Below are positions 27,511 through 37,122 of a stretch of DNA of 64,000 nucleotides, one piece after another. Every line of letters starts with the position of its first letter. Position 1 is the first letter of the stretch. Source of the DNA: an uncultured delta proteobacterium. Lineage in GTDB: Bacteria; Desulfobacterota; Desulfobulbia; Desulfobulbales; Desulfocapsaceae. The DNA lies in the NCBI GenBank assembly GCA_903901335.1, contig CAIUQR010000034.1:53736-117735 (forward strand), given 5' to 3'. The notes beneath the pieces are model-generated. The model worked only from the letters and a program-made list of their open reading frames with translations, did not search any database and was not told the origin of the DNA. A program made the translations under genes and the position numbers.

Positions 27511-29238
27511 ATGACAAATAAAGAAATAGTATCACGACTCTACGCGACAATAAAGCCTTATCAGCTCAGGCTGGTCATAGCGATGATCGCCATGTTTTTC
27601 GTGGCCGCAATGACTGGTTTTCAAGCCTATCTTGTCAAGGATCTGCTTGACAAAATATTCATGGAAAAAAATATATTTTTTCTAAATATCCTGCCGGTCA
27701 TCGTTGTTGTCATTTTCTTTTTAAAATCCGTTTTTTATTATCTGTATTATTTTCTGCTCGAAAAGGTAGGCCAGTCAATTATCCGCGATCTTCGTATCCT
27801 GGTTTTTGAGCATATCCATTCACAATCATTGTCATTTTTTCATCAGATGCCGACCGGTACATTGATCTCCCGGGTGATTTCGGATATTACCTTGATGCAG
27901 CAGGCAGTCTCAAACGCCCTGGTCGGTGTTATAAAAGACTTTTTCCAGGTGATAATCCTCTTGGGTGTTGTCTTTTATATGAATTGGAAACTGGCCATGT
28001 TCTCCTTTATCATCCTGCCCGTTGCTGCCTTTCCCATTATCAAGTTCGGTCGAATTTTCAGAAGTCTCAGCACAAAAACTCAGGAAGAGACAGCCAATGT
28101 TTCCAATATGTTATATGAGACAATTACCGGAAACAGGATCGTTAAGGCCTTCTGTATGGAAAAATATGAATGCCTAAGATTCAAAAATCAGGTGTACAAG
28201 CTCTTTTCCGTTATCATCCAGGCTGCCCGGTTCCGCAGTATGCAGCATCCTCTGATGGAATTTATCGGAGGAGTTGCGATTGCCCTCATTATCTGGTTCG
28301 GCGGCAACGAGGTCATAAACGGTACGGCTACTCCGGGAACATTTTTTGCGTTTTTGACAGCCCTCATCGCTGCCTACGAGCCTGTAAAAAATGTCAGTCA
28401 GATAAATTCGACAATCCAGCAGGGAATGGCTGCGGCAACCAGGGTGTTCTCTCTTCTTGATGCTGAGCCCGAAATTGCGGACAGTCCCGGCGCAACCGAG
28501 CTTGCCCCATTTAAAAATGCCATTGATTTTAAAAATCTCTCCTTTAGTTACGATAAAAAAAATACTGTATTATTCGATATTAATCTGAAGGTCCCTGCCG
28601 GTCAGGTCCTTGCAGTTGTCGGGCCAAGCGGCGGCGGGAAAACCACACTGACCAATCTCATTCCCCGCTTTCTGCAAATTTCCGAAGGCACAATACTGAT
28701 CGACGGAAAAGACATTAACGAAGTTACCCTTCGTTCCCTGAGAGATCAGATCGCCATGGTCACCCAGCAGACCATTCTTTTTAACGATACGGTGAGAAAT
28801 AATATAGCCTATGGTGATCTCACCAAATCCGAACAGGAAATCATGGAAGCTGCCGATGCCGCCCATGCCCTGAAATTCATTAATGAACTCCCCGAAGGGT
28901 TCGAAACAATAATCGGCGAAGGGGGCTCACGGCTTTCAGGGGGCGAGCGTCAGCGTATCACAATAGCCCGCGCACTCCTGAAAAATGCTCCCATTCTTAT
29001 TCTGGACGAGGCCACCTCGGCTCTGGATACCGAATCCGAACGTGAAGTCCAGAACGCCCTCGAAAACCTGATGAAAAACAGGACGACTCTTGTGATTGCT
29101 CATAGACTCTCGACCATCAAGAATGCCGACAGGATAATAGTTGTAAAAAACGGATCCATCGTAGAAGAAGGAACGCACGATGAACTCCTTGCGCTGGGTG
29201 GGGAATACGAGCTGCTTTATAGAATGCAGTACACCTGA
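27511..29238 (+). CDS. msbA: MsbA-type lipid A export ABC transporter
   Basis: 575 residues from ATG 27511, the usual MsbA length. The membrane domain (1-320) has six hydrophobic segments. The ATPase domain has Walker A GPSGGGKTT, signature LSGGERQR and Walker B ILILDEATSALD. As a fused TMD-NBD half-transporter it works as a dimer and flips lipid A-core across the inner membrane. No good ribosome-binding site is visible before this ATG, so the start is less certain than the identity. Confidence 0.88.
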   Translation: MTNKEIVSRLYATIKPYQLRLVIAMIAMFFVAAMTGFQAYLVKDLLDKIFMEKNIFFLNILPVIVVVIFFLKSVFYYLYYFLLEKVGQSIIRDLRILVFEHIHSQSLSFFHQMPTGTLISRVISDITLMQQAVSNALVGVIKDFFQVIILLGVVFYMNWKLAMFSFIILPVAAFPIIKFGRIFRSLSTKTQEETANVSNMLYETITGNRIVKAFCMEKYECLRFKNQVYKLFSVIIQAARFRSMQHPLMEFIGGVAIALIIWFGGNEVINGTATPGTFFAFLTALIAAYEPVKNVSQINSTIQQGMAAATRVFSLLDAEPEIADSPGATELAPFKNAIDFKNLSFSYDKKNTVLFDINLKVPAGQVLAVVGPSGGGKTTLTNLIPRFLQISEGTILIDGKDINEVTLRSLRDQIAMVTQQTILFNDTVRNNIAYGDLTKSEQEIMEAADAAHALKFINELPEGFETIIGEGGSRLSGGERQRITIARALLKNAPILILDEATSALDTESEREVQNALENLMKNRTTLVIAHRLSTIKNADRIIVVKNGSIVEEGTHDELLALGGEYELLYRMQYT

Positions 29239-29361
29239 TTCTCTCAGAAATACAATGTATGGCAATGTCTCTATCGGAGATAAGTGAACGTCCTGTTGAA
29301 AAGAGCAGAGAATATCTGTATGATAACAAGGTACATTCCAGATTAACGCAGGGGTAATGAA

Positions 29362-30120
29362 ATGAAAAGGTTTTTGCTCGTCGCAGGCTTGCTGTTATGC
29401 ACCACCACCGTGTATGGTTTTCAGAAGGATGGCTGCGGCAGTGGAAATTGTCTTGACTGCCACTCCTTGAGCCGGGAAGAGGCGGCCGTTCTTTTAAAAG
29501 GCAAAGTCGATAATGTCCTGAGTGTGAAACTCAGTGAGGTTCCGGGGCTCTGGGCCCTGGAGACTGTCTTCCAAGGCAAAACAATACCCCTCTATCTTGA
29601 TTTTTCGAAAAAATTTATCATCAGCGGCAATGTTATCCGCCTCCAGGATGGTGAAAACCTGACCCCCCAGCCTCCTGTCGAGACAGTCGATGTCAAATCT
29701 ATTCCCCTCAAAGATGCTGTTATCCTGGGCGATCCGAAGGCATCCCAAAAGATAATCGTTTTTGATGATCCTCAATGTCCCTTCTGCCAGAAACTCCATC
29801 CGGAGATGGAACACATAATCATGACCAGAAAGGATATTGCGTTTTTCATCAAGATGTTTCCCCTTCAAAGTCATCCCAATTCCTACGAAAAAGCTAAAAC
29901 GATTATCTGCACAAAATCTGCCAAATTGCTGGCCCAGAGTCTGGCGGGGCAACCATTGCCTCCACCTGTTTGTGAAACAGACCAGGTGGAGCAGAACATC
30001 AAACTGGCCGAGAAGCTGCATATCAATTCCACTCCGACGTTAATCTTTCCAAATGGGAAGGTCTTTCCTGGATACAGACCGGCTGATGTAATCCTCTCGA
30101 TCCTGGAAAAAAATAAATAG
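29362..30120 (+). CDS. DsbC-like periplasmic thiol-disulfide protein with an N-terminal CxxCH
   Basis: 252 residues with a signal peptide (MKRFLLVAGLLLCTTTVYG). Residues about 30-37 read GNCLDCHSL, a CxxCH motif that could bind one c-type haem. A DsbC-like linker follows, then a thioredoxin fold with active site CPFCQK (about residues 139-142) and the cis-Pro segment STPTLIFPNG. It probably isomerises or reduces disulfides in the periplasm. This architecture recurs in deltaproteobacteria, and whether haem is attached is unproven. RBS AGGGGT precedes the start. Confidence 0.82.
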   Translation: MKRFLLVAGLLLCTTTVYGFQKDGCGSGNCLDCHSLSREEAAVLLKGKVDNVLSVKLSEVPGLWALETVFQGKTIPLYLDFSKKFIISGNVIRLQDGENLTPQPPVETVDVKSIPLKDAVILGDPKASQKIIVFDDPQCPFCQKLHPEMEHIIMTRKDIAFFIKMFPLQSHPNSYEKAKTIICTKSAKLLAQSLAGQPLPPPVCETDQVEQNIKLAEKLHINSTPTLIFPNGKVFPGYRPADVILSILEKNK

Positions 30121-30187
30121 CCATCGTCGTCGAACCCATCCTCCAGATCTTTGAACGTTGTCACAGTTTCAGAGGCTTACGGGATTT

Positions 30188-31180
30188 ATGGATTATTCCA
30201 GGCTGAAAATATCTCTTCTATTGCTCTTGGCCATTATCGGTTTCGGCACAGTCGGTTATACCCATATTGAAGGCTGGTCGGCATTCGATGCCTTGTATAT
30301 GACCATCATCACCATCAGCTCTGTCGGGTTCTCCGAGATACACCCTCTTTCTACTGCCGGCAGGGTTTTAACCATATCGGTCATAGTTTCGGGAATCAGT
30401 GTTCTGACCTATAGTCTCGGCCAGGTGGCACGGATTTTTGTCGAAGGAGAACTTCGCCAGATACTTGGGAGAAGAAAATTGGAAAAGCAAATAGCGGAAC
30501 TCAAAGATCATTATATCATCTGTGGATTTGGCCGGATCGGTGGCATCATTGCCAAAGAACTGTCGATGGAAAATATACCATTTCTGATCATCGAACAGGA
30601 GCCGTTACGCATCGAACAGCTGGAGGCCTGTCATTACCTCTACTTGAATATGGACGCCACCGCCGATACAACTCTGCTCAAGGCAGGACTGCATACCGCC
30701 AAAGGGCTGGTTACTGCCGTCAGTTCCGATGCCGACAATGTCTTTATTGCTCTCTCCGCCAAGGGGTTGCGGCCGGATATCTTTATCCTGGCTCGGGCCT
30801 CGGACACAAAAAACGAAGATAAACTCCTGCGCGCCGGGGCTTCACGGGTTGTCTGCCCGTATCAGATGGGTGGCCGGAGGATGGCCGAAATCCTGCGCAA
30901 ACCGACGGTGGTCGATTTCATTGATAAAACTATGATGAACAGCGAACTCGATCTGAATATGGAGGAAGCCGTCATTGGCCCCTCTTCCTCTCTGATCGGT
31001 AAAACCGTAGTGACCAGTAACCTCAGGCAGGATTTCGGTGTAATTATCGTTGCGATTAAAAAGATCACAAACGAGATGATCTACAATCCGATGCCTTCCG
31101 AAATACTTGATGCCGGGGATATAATAGTGGTGATTGGCAAAAAGGACGGACTGCGCAGAATGGCAGACATCATGACATGA
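30188..31180 (+). CDS. Two-TM potassium channel with RCK (TrkA-N) domain
   Basis: 330 residues from ATG 30188; an earlier TTG at 30158 is possible. Two membrane helices flank a pore with TIITISSVGFSEIHP, a variant of the K+ filter (SVGF in place of TVGY). A TrkA-N Rossmann domain follows with IICGFGRIGGIIAKEL, then a TrkA-C domain. It is a probable K+ channel or K+ efflux regulator gated by nucleotides. It lies 12 bp upstream of livH, though function gives no reason for the link. Confidence 0.88.
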   Translation: MDYSRLKISLLLLLAIIGFGTVGYTHIEGWSAFDALYMTIITISSVGFSEIHPLSTAGRVLTISVIVSGISVLTYSLGQVARIFVEGELRQILGRRKLEKQIAELKDHYIICGFGRIGGIIAKELSMENIPFLIIEQEPLRIEQLEACHYLYLNMDATADTTLLKAGLHTAKGLVTAVSSDADNVFIALSAKGLRPDIFILARASDTKNEDKLLRAGASRVVCPYQMGGRRMAEILRKPTVVDFIDKTMMNSELDLNMEEAVIGPSSSLIGKTVVTSNLRQDFGVIIVAIKKITNEMIYNPMPSEILDAGDIIVVIGKKDGLRRMADIMT

Positions 31181-31192
31181 ATCTCGCTTCGC

Positions 31193-32095
31193 ATGAATTA
31201 TTTTATCGAACTGTTCTTTAGCGGTCTGACACGCGGTGCGATTTATGCGCTTATAGCCCTCGGCTATACCATGGTCTATGGAATAATAGGCCTGATTAAT
31301 TTTGCCCATGGCGAGATCTACATGATCGGTGCGTTCACTTCCTTTGTGGTCGCATCGGTATTGTCCATCTATGGATTTCCACTCATTGCCATTGTCATCA
31401 TGACAGGATTTGCGGCAGCCGTCTGGGCCGGTGCCTATGGGTATACCATCGAGAAACTGGCCTACAAACCGCTGCGACATGCCCCCAGGCTTTCGCCTCT
31501 GATCAGTGCCATCGGTATGTCTATCCTGCTGCAGAATTATGTCCTGCTGGCGCAAACATCCGATTTTCTGCCCTTTCCTAAATTGATCCCGGATTTCCCC
31601 TTCATGGAGCGCTATGCCGACGTCCTCGGTTCTTCCGATCTGGTGATTCTGCTGACGACAACCGCCGTGATGATTCTCCTCACCTTTCTGATCAAATATA
31701 CCAGGATCGGCAAGGCAATGCGGGCAACCGCCCAGGACACCACCATGGCCATGCTTGTCGGTATCAATGTCAATCGGATTATCTCGATCACCTTTGTCAT
31801 TGGCTCTGCTCTCGCTGCCATCGGCGGCTTGTTGATTGCCTCTCATATCGGGCAGATAAATTTTTATATTGGATTTATTGCCGGTATCAAGGCCTTCACC
31901 GCCGCAGTTCTGGGTGGCATCGGTTCAATCCCGGGGGCGGTTCTCGGCAGTCTGGTTCTTGGTTTGACGGAGAGTTTTGCCACCGGCTATGTTTCCAGCG
32001 ATTATGAAGATGTTTTTGCCTTTTCCCTGCTGGTCCTCATTCTGATCTTCAAGCCTTCCGGGCTCTTGGGAAAAGCGGTAATAAAAAAAGTCTGA
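31193..32095 (+). CDS. livH: Branched-chain amino acid ABC transporter permease LivH
   Basis: 300 residues, about eight membrane segments. GYTMVYGIIGLINFAHGEIY at the N-terminus and GGIGSIPGAVLGSLVLG near the C-terminus are hallmark LivH blocks. It forms the membrane channel with LivM. It is first of four closely spaced liv genes; no livK gene for a binding protein is in this cluster. Confidence 0.92.
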   Translation: MNYFIELFFSGLTRGAIYALIALGYTMVYGIIGLINFAHGEIYMIGAFTSFVVASVLSIYGFPLIAIVIMTGFAAAVWAGAYGYTIEKLAYKPLRHAPRLSPLISAIGMSILLQNYVLLAQTSDFLPFPKLIPDFPFMERYADVLGSSDLVILLTTTAVMILLTFLIKYTRIGKAMRATAQDTTMAMLVGINVNRIISITFVIGSALAAIGGLLIASHIGQINFYIGFIAGIKAFTAAVLGGIGSIPGAVLGSLVLGLTESFATGYVSSDYEDVFAFSLLVLILIFKPSGLLGKAVIKKV

Positions 32096-32097
32096 AC

Positions 32098-33333
32098 ATG
32101 ACGATTTCATCTGTTTTTCGAGAAATAATAAGATCGTCTCTGATCTCGCTCTGGTTTGTCTTCCTGACCTTTCCGCTCATGGTCATCAAGGTGAATCCTA
32201 TTGAGCGGGTCGTCCATTGGCGCTGGGGAAATATGCTGTATGTCGCGGTCACAAGCTTTGTCCTCTCGCTTTTTTTCAGAGAGGTGGTACGCAGGCGGAA
32301 ACTGAGAGAGACAAGGCCTGAAGAAGAGAATCGTGCAGGTATTGCCCTCTCAATCCGCAGGATATTCGATGAGCCCGGGAAGAGGAATATGTTGACAGGA
32401 ATCGTCTTCTGCTTTTCCCTGGTCTTTCCGTTTGTCTTTTCTTCGTACCAGACCACTATCATGACCACTGCCCTGATGTATGTCGTGCTCGGACTCGGGC
32501 TAAATATCGTTGTCGGGATGGCCGGCCTGCTCGATCTTGGCTATGTGGCCTTTTATGCCGTTGGCGCCTATACCTATGCTCTTTTAAATCATCATTTCCA
32601 TTTGGGATTCTGGACAGTACTGCCGATCGGTGGCCTTGTCGCCGCTCTCTTCGGATTTTTACTGGGGTTTCCGGTTCTCAGGCTGCGAGGGGACTATTTG
32701 GCCATCGTGACCCTCGGTTTCGGTGAGATTATCAGGTTGATCCTTGAAAACTGGGGAAAATTTTCCCAGGGGCCAAGCGGTATTGCCAATATTTCCCGGC
32801 CCGGTTTTTTCGGTATCCACCTCTCATTAGACAGTGCAATCGTCTACATGTACTATCTGATGATAGTCTTTGTTTTGGCAACCATTTTTATTGTCAGCCG
32901 GCTCCAGAATTCGCGATTGGGAAGGGCCTGGATTGCACTGCGGGAAGACGAGACAGCCTGTCAGGTGATGGGCATCGATAAGCGGAAAACCAAGCTCACT
33001 GCGTTTGCGCTGGGGGCTTTCTGGGCGGGCATCATCGGGGTGGTTTTTGCCTCTAAGACAACCTTTATTAATCCGGCAAGTTTTACCTTTCTCGAGTCCG
33101 CGATTATTCTTTCCATTGTGGTCCTGGGCGGGATGGGATCAATCATCGGCGTTATTATGGGGGCATTCATACTGATATTGATGCCTGAATATCTGCGTCC
33201 ACTCTCCCAATACCGGATGTTTGCCTTCGGGCTTATACTCGTGCTGATGATGGTATTTCGACCTCAAGGGCTGATAGCTAATGTCCGCAGTGCCTATCAT
33301 TTTGAAAAAACAAAGCGTACTTTTCACGCGTGA
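32098..33333 (+). CDS. livM: Branched-chain amino acid ABC transporter permease LivM
   Basis: 411 residues. An N-terminal extension with membrane segments precedes the core. The core has LGLGLNIVVGMAGLLDLGYV, the EAA-like LREDETACQVMGID loop, and GGMGSIIGVIMGAF. It pairs with LivH. The start lies 2 bp after the livH stop and the end overlaps livG by 4 bp. Confidence 0.92.
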   Translation: MTISSVFREIIRSSLISLWFVFLTFPLMVIKVNPIERVVHWRWGNMLYVAVTSFVLSLFFREVVRRRKLRETRPEEENRAGIALSIRRIFDEPGKRNMLTGIVFCFSLVFPFVFSSYQTTIMTTALMYVVLGLGLNIVVGMAGLLDLGYVAFYAVGAYTYALLNHHFHLGFWTVLPIGGLVAALFGFLLGFPVLRLRGDYLAIVTLGFGEIIRLILENWGKFSQGPSGIANISRPGFFGIHLSLDSAIVYMYYLMIVFVLATIFIVSRLQNSRLGRAWIALREDETACQVMGIDKRKTKLTAFALGAFWAGIIGVVFASKTTFINPASFTFLESAIILSIVVLGGMGSIIGVIMGAFILILMPEYLRPLSQYRMFAFGLILVLMMVFRPQGLIANVRSAYHFEKTKRTFHA

Positions 33334-34109
33334 ATAAATATTTATTGAAAATCAATAACCTGTCGATCGATTTTGGCGGCATTCGCGCTCTGAATCGCCT
33401 CAGTTTTGATATCAGACAAGCAGAGATCGCCGCCTTGATCGGTCCCAATGGCGCCGGCAAGACAACATTGTTCAATTGTCTGACCGGGATATATGCATTT
33501 TCGGAAGGCGACATTCTGCTCTTTCCGCCGGAAAGTGAGAAGGGGATCAGCCTGAAGGGGATGAAACCCAATCAGATTACAGAAAAAGGATTGGCCAGGA
33601 CATTTCAGAATATCCGGCTCTTTTCCCGGATGACGGTGCTGGAAAATGTGATGATCGGAAGACATTGCCGGACCAGGGCGTATATCCTCGGCGCTCTGTT
33701 CCGTAACGCCGCCACCCGAAAGGAAGAGCGGGAAACCGTCGATAAAAGTTATGCCCTCCTTGAAAAGATGGGCCTTGCCGAATATGTGAATGAACCGGCC
33801 GGGAATCTGCCCTATGGCGCCCAGAGGCGTCTTGAGATAGCGCGGGCCCTGGCCACGGATCCCTTCCTGCTTCTCCTGGATGAACCTGCGGCCGGTATGA
33901 ATCCGCAGGAGACCTCAGATATAATTGACCTGATCAGAGAGATTGCTTCCGATGGCCTGTCGATACTACTCATCGAACATGATATGAAACTCGTCATGAG
34001 CCTGTCCGATCGTATTTTTGTAATCGATTACGGCAGGAAGATCGCAGAGGGAGATCCGGCTGAAATTCGCTCGAATCCTGCGGTTATCAAGGCATATCTC
34101 GGTGCATAA
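33330..34109 (+). CDS. livG: Branched-chain amino acid ABC transporter ATPase LivG
   Basis: 259 residues starting at GTG 33330 (GTGA overlap with livM). Walker A GPNGAGKTT, the family-typical ARTFQNIRLF segment, a degenerate signature LPYGAQRRLEIARAL and Walker B LLLDEPAAGMNP are all present. It energises LivHM transport. Confidence 0.93.
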   Translation: MNKYLLKINNLSIDFGGIRALNRLSFDIRQAEIAALIGPNGAGKTTLFNCLTGIYAFSEGDILLFPPESEKGISLKGMKPNQITEKGLARTFQNIRLFSRMTVLENVMIGRHCRTRAYILGALFRNAATRKEERETVDKSYALLEKMGLAEYVNEPAGNLPYGAQRRLEIARALATDPFLLLLDEPAAGMNPQETSDIIDLIREIASDGLSILLIEHDMKLVMSLSDRIFVIDYGRKIAEGDPAEIRSNPAVIKAYLGA

Positions 34110-34821
34110 AGAGATGCTGAAACTCCAGAATGTGCAGGCCGGTTATGGCAATATCCTGGCGATAAAGGATGTCAGTCTCGAGGTGGAACGTGGAGAGATC
34201 GTCACCTTGATCGGAGCAAATGGTTCTGGCAAAAGCACACTCCTGATGGCCATCTCCGGAATCATTCCATGCAGGAAAGGCAGGATCCTTTTCGGCGATA
34301 GAGAAATGCAGGGGCTTGAACCGGACCGCATCGTCAAGATGGGCATCTGTCAGGTCCCGGAAGGCAGACATATTTTTCCGGAACTGTCGGTTCGGGAGAA
34401 TCTGGATATGGGTGCCTTTCTGCGTACCGATAAAAACGGCATTAAGGAAGATATGGACTATGTCTATTCCCTGTTTCCGATCCTGGCCGAACGGAGAAAT
34501 CAGGACGGCGGGACTCTCAGCGGTGGGGAACAGCAGATGCTGGCCCTGTCCAGGGCCTTGATGGCAAGACCGGTCCTCCTGCTCCTGGATGAACCCTCCA
34601 TGGGACTCGCACCCCTTGTTATAAAACAGATTTTTGAGATAATAAAAAAAATAAACAGCGAGTATAAGACAACGGTTTTCCTGGTCGAACAGAATGCACA
34701 TCAGGCTCTGCATATTGCCGATAGAGGATATGTCCTTGAAAACGGCAGGATAGCGCTTTCCGGTTCCGCCGCTGGTTTGCTTGAAAACCCTGAGGTTCAG
34801 AAAGCATATTTAGGGATTTAA
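34102..34821 (+). CDS. livF: Branched-chain amino acid ABC transporter ATPase LivF
   Basis: 239 residues from GTG 34102; ATG 34114 is an equally reasonable start and would give MLKLQNVQAGYG. Walker A GANGSGKST, signature LSGGEQQMLALSRALM and Walker B LLLDEPSMGLAP are intact. It overlaps livG and closes the livHMGF set. Confidence 0.92.
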   Translation: MHKEMLKLQNVQAGYGNILAIKDVSLEVERGEIVTLIGANGSGKSTLLMAISGIIPCRKGRILFGDREMQGLEPDRIVKMGICQVPEGRHIFPELSVRENLDMGAFLRTDKNGIKEDMDYVYSLFPILAERRNQDGGTLSGGEQQMLALSRALMARPVLLLLDEPSMGLAPLVIKQIFEIIKKINSEYKTTVFLVEQNAHQALHIADRGYVLENGRIALSGSAAGLLENPEVQKAYLGI

Positions 34822-34898
34822 GTTGAAATATATGGTAGTGTATCGCTTTCTTTTTTCGGTGCGTTGAGAGAGTGAGACCCTTTGAGAGCTGGAGATCT

Positions 34899-35882
34899 AT
34901 GGATACATTGAAAGCAGGTGTGATCGGAGTCGGATATCTGGGCAAGTTTCATGCTCAGAAATATGCCGGTATGCCGGGCGTTGAGCTGATAGGTGTGGCC
35001 GATACCGATCAGGCCTGTGCTGAAAGGATTGCCGCCCAATACGCATGCCGTCCCTACGGCGATTATAAACAGCTTCTCCCTCTGGTCGATGCCGTATCCA
35101 TCGTTGTTCCGACGGTCTATCATTACCAGGTAGCCCTTGATTGTATCAATGCCGGAGTCGATATCCTTCTGGAAAAACCGATGACCGTCACCCTGGCCGA
35201 GGCGGATGATCTGATCGATAAGGCGGAGAAAAAGAATCTGGTTCTCCAGATCGGGCATCTGGAGAGGTTCAATGCGGCCGTTCAGGCCATGGAACCGTTC
35301 CTGACGACGCCCGTCTTTATTGAAAGTAGTCGCATATCCACCTTTAAAAGCAGGGGGGTCGATGTCGATGTCGTTTTGGACTTGATGATCCATGATATTG
35401 ATATCATTCTCAACATCGTCAAATCTCCGCTGAAGACGATCCATACGGTCGGCGCCCCGGTGGTCACCGGATCAACCGATATAGCCAACGCCAGGCTCAT
35501 CTTTGAAAACGGCGCCACCGCCAATGTCACAGCGAGCAGAATCTCGCGGACAAACATCCGGAAGATGCGGATCTTTCAGCCCGGATCCTATATCAATGTG
35601 GATTTTGCCAACAAAAAGGTGATGACTATCCATCTTACCGATGAAATATTGGCAAGCGGCATGCCGAAACAGGAGGTTACTGTGGAAACGTTTGCCGATC
35701 ATGACGCCTTGAAAAGTGAAATAGAGCATTTTCTGGACAATGTCAGAAACCGGACACGACCTTCGGTTTCCGGACATGAGGGAAGAAGGGCACTTGATGT
35801 GGCCTTGCAGGTTATCAGCCAGATCAGTGAACATCAGAAACTTGATGCCTATAAACAGATCCTTGCGGCCATAAAAAAATGA
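34899..35882 (+). CDS. Gfo/Idh/MocA-family oxidoreductase
   Basis: 327 residues from ATG 34899, which has GGAG in place. It has the NAD-binding GVIGVGYLGKFHAQKYA loop and the family motif LEKPMT. The C-terminal alpha/beta domain carries the conserved ESSRIS and MIHDIDI segments. It overlaps lpxB by 4 bp. In many deltaproteobacteria a Gfo/Idh oxidoreductase sits beside lpxA/lpxB, and the GnnA enzyme of this family oxidises UDP-GlcNAc for 3-amino lipid A. A GnnA-like role here is possible but unproven, because no GnnB aminotransferase is nearby. Confidence 0.8.
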   Translation: MDTLKAGVIGVGYLGKFHAQKYAGMPGVELIGVADTDQACAERIAAQYACRPYGDYKQLLPLVDAVSIVVPTVYHYQVALDCINAGVDILLEKPMTVTLAEADDLIDKAEKKNLVLQIGHLERFNAAVQAMEPFLTTPVFIESSRISTFKSRGVDVDVVLDLMIHDIDIILNIVKSPLKTIHTVGAPVVTGSTDIANARLIFENGATANVTASRISRTNIRKMRIFQPGSYINVDFANKKVMTIHLTDEILASGMPKQEVTVETFADHDALKSEIEHFLDNVRNRTRPSVSGHEGRRALDVALQVISQISEHQKLDAYKQILAAIKK

Positions 35883-37030
35883 ATGGTCCTGTCATGATCG
35901 TTGCCGGAGAGGCCTCCGGCGATCTCCATGGAGCCCATCTGGTCAAGGCCATGCGAAGGCATGAACCGGACCTGGTCTTCTACGGTATGGGCGGGGTTGA
36001 ACTCACGGCTGCAGGCGTCGAGCTCCTCTATGATGCCAAGAAATTGGCCGTGGTTGGTGCCTTCGAGGTGCTGGCCCATCTCCCGGATATTATCACTGCG
36101 CAACGAATCTTGAAAAAGAGGATGAAAGAAGACCGGCCCTGTCTTCTTGTCCTGATCGATTTCCCCGATTTTAACCTGATGCTGGCCAAGAAGGCCAAAA
36201 AACTCGGAATACCGATTTTTTATTATATCAGTCCGCAGGTCTGGGCCTGGCGTTCCGGTCGCGTTAAGACCATCGGCAGATTAGTCGATCGGATCGGTGT
36301 TATCCTGCCGTTCGAGGAGCAGTTTTATCGCGATCGGGGCGTGCAGGCACACTACGTCGGACATCCGCTGCTTGATTCTGTTAAGGTGGAGATGAGCCGG
36401 GATGCCTTCTGCAGGCGCTATGAAATTGATCCCGACCATAAAATTGTAGGACTTCTTCCCGGCAGCAGAAAAAAAGAGATCTCAGCCTTGTTGCCGACCT
36501 TTCTTGAGGCCGCCAAGCGGATGCAGCAGAAGTATCAGAAACATATTGTCTTTCTGATTTCTCTGGCCTCGACCATAACAGAGGAAGACTTGCAGGAAAA
36601 TGGTCTGGACGCCTATCGGCAGTTTGTCGATATCCGTATTGTCCGGCAGAACCGATACGACATGATGGCGGCCTGTGATGCCGTTGTTGCAGCATCCGGC
36701 ACGGTCACCCTGGAACTGGCAATCCTCAATACGCCAATGGTGGTGGTGTATAAGGTCTCACCTCAGACCTATTACCTTGGCAAACTGCTTATCAAAATCA
36801 CATACTTCTCCTTGGTCAATCTTATAGCAGAAGCCCCTGTCGTGCCTGAACTTCTCCAGGACCAGGGGAATCCGGGCAGTATCGAAGTCGAATTGGCCTT
36901 CCTGCTTTTTGACGAATATACGCGGCACAAAATGCAGGAGGGGCTGTCCCTGGTCAGACAAAGGCTGGGGGAACCGGGCGCGTCTGAGAATGCAGCCAGG
37001 CTTGCCCTTCAGATTATGAAACCGAGCTGA
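35879..37030 (+). CDS. lpxB: Lipid-A-disaccharide synthase
   Basis: 383 residues, normal length. The N-terminal IVAGEASGDLHGAHLVKAM, the middle YYISPQVWAWRSGRVKTI and GLLPGSRKKEI blocks are diagnostic for LpxB. It joins UDP-diacylglucosamine to lipid X at the inner membrane. It is translated from within the end of the oxidoreductase gene. Confidence 0.95.
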   Translation: MNGPVMIVAGEASGDLHGAHLVKAMRRHEPDLVFYGMGGVELTAAGVELLYDAKKLAVVGAFEVLAHLPDIITAQRILKKRMKEDRPCLLVLIDFPDFNLMLAKKAKKLGIPIFYYISPQVWAWRSGRVKTIGRLVDRIGVILPFEEQFYRDRGVQAHYVGHPLLDSVKVEMSRDAFCRRYEIDPDHKIVGLLPGSRKKEISALLPTFLEAAKRMQQKYQKHIVFLISLASTITEEDLQENGLDAYRQFVDIRIVRQNRYDMMAACDAVVAASGTVTLELAILNTPMVVVYKVSPQTYYLGKLLIKITYFSLVNLIAEAPVVPELLQDQGNPGSIEVELAFLLFDEYTRHKMQEGLSLVRQRLGEPGASENAARLALQIMKPS

Positions 37031-37122
37031 GCAGGTTGATATGGATCCCACCGGGCTGGTATATCTTCTCATTGACGGAACCCTTGATCTGCATGCTTTT
37101 TCTCCCAAGTATTTGGTGTTTG

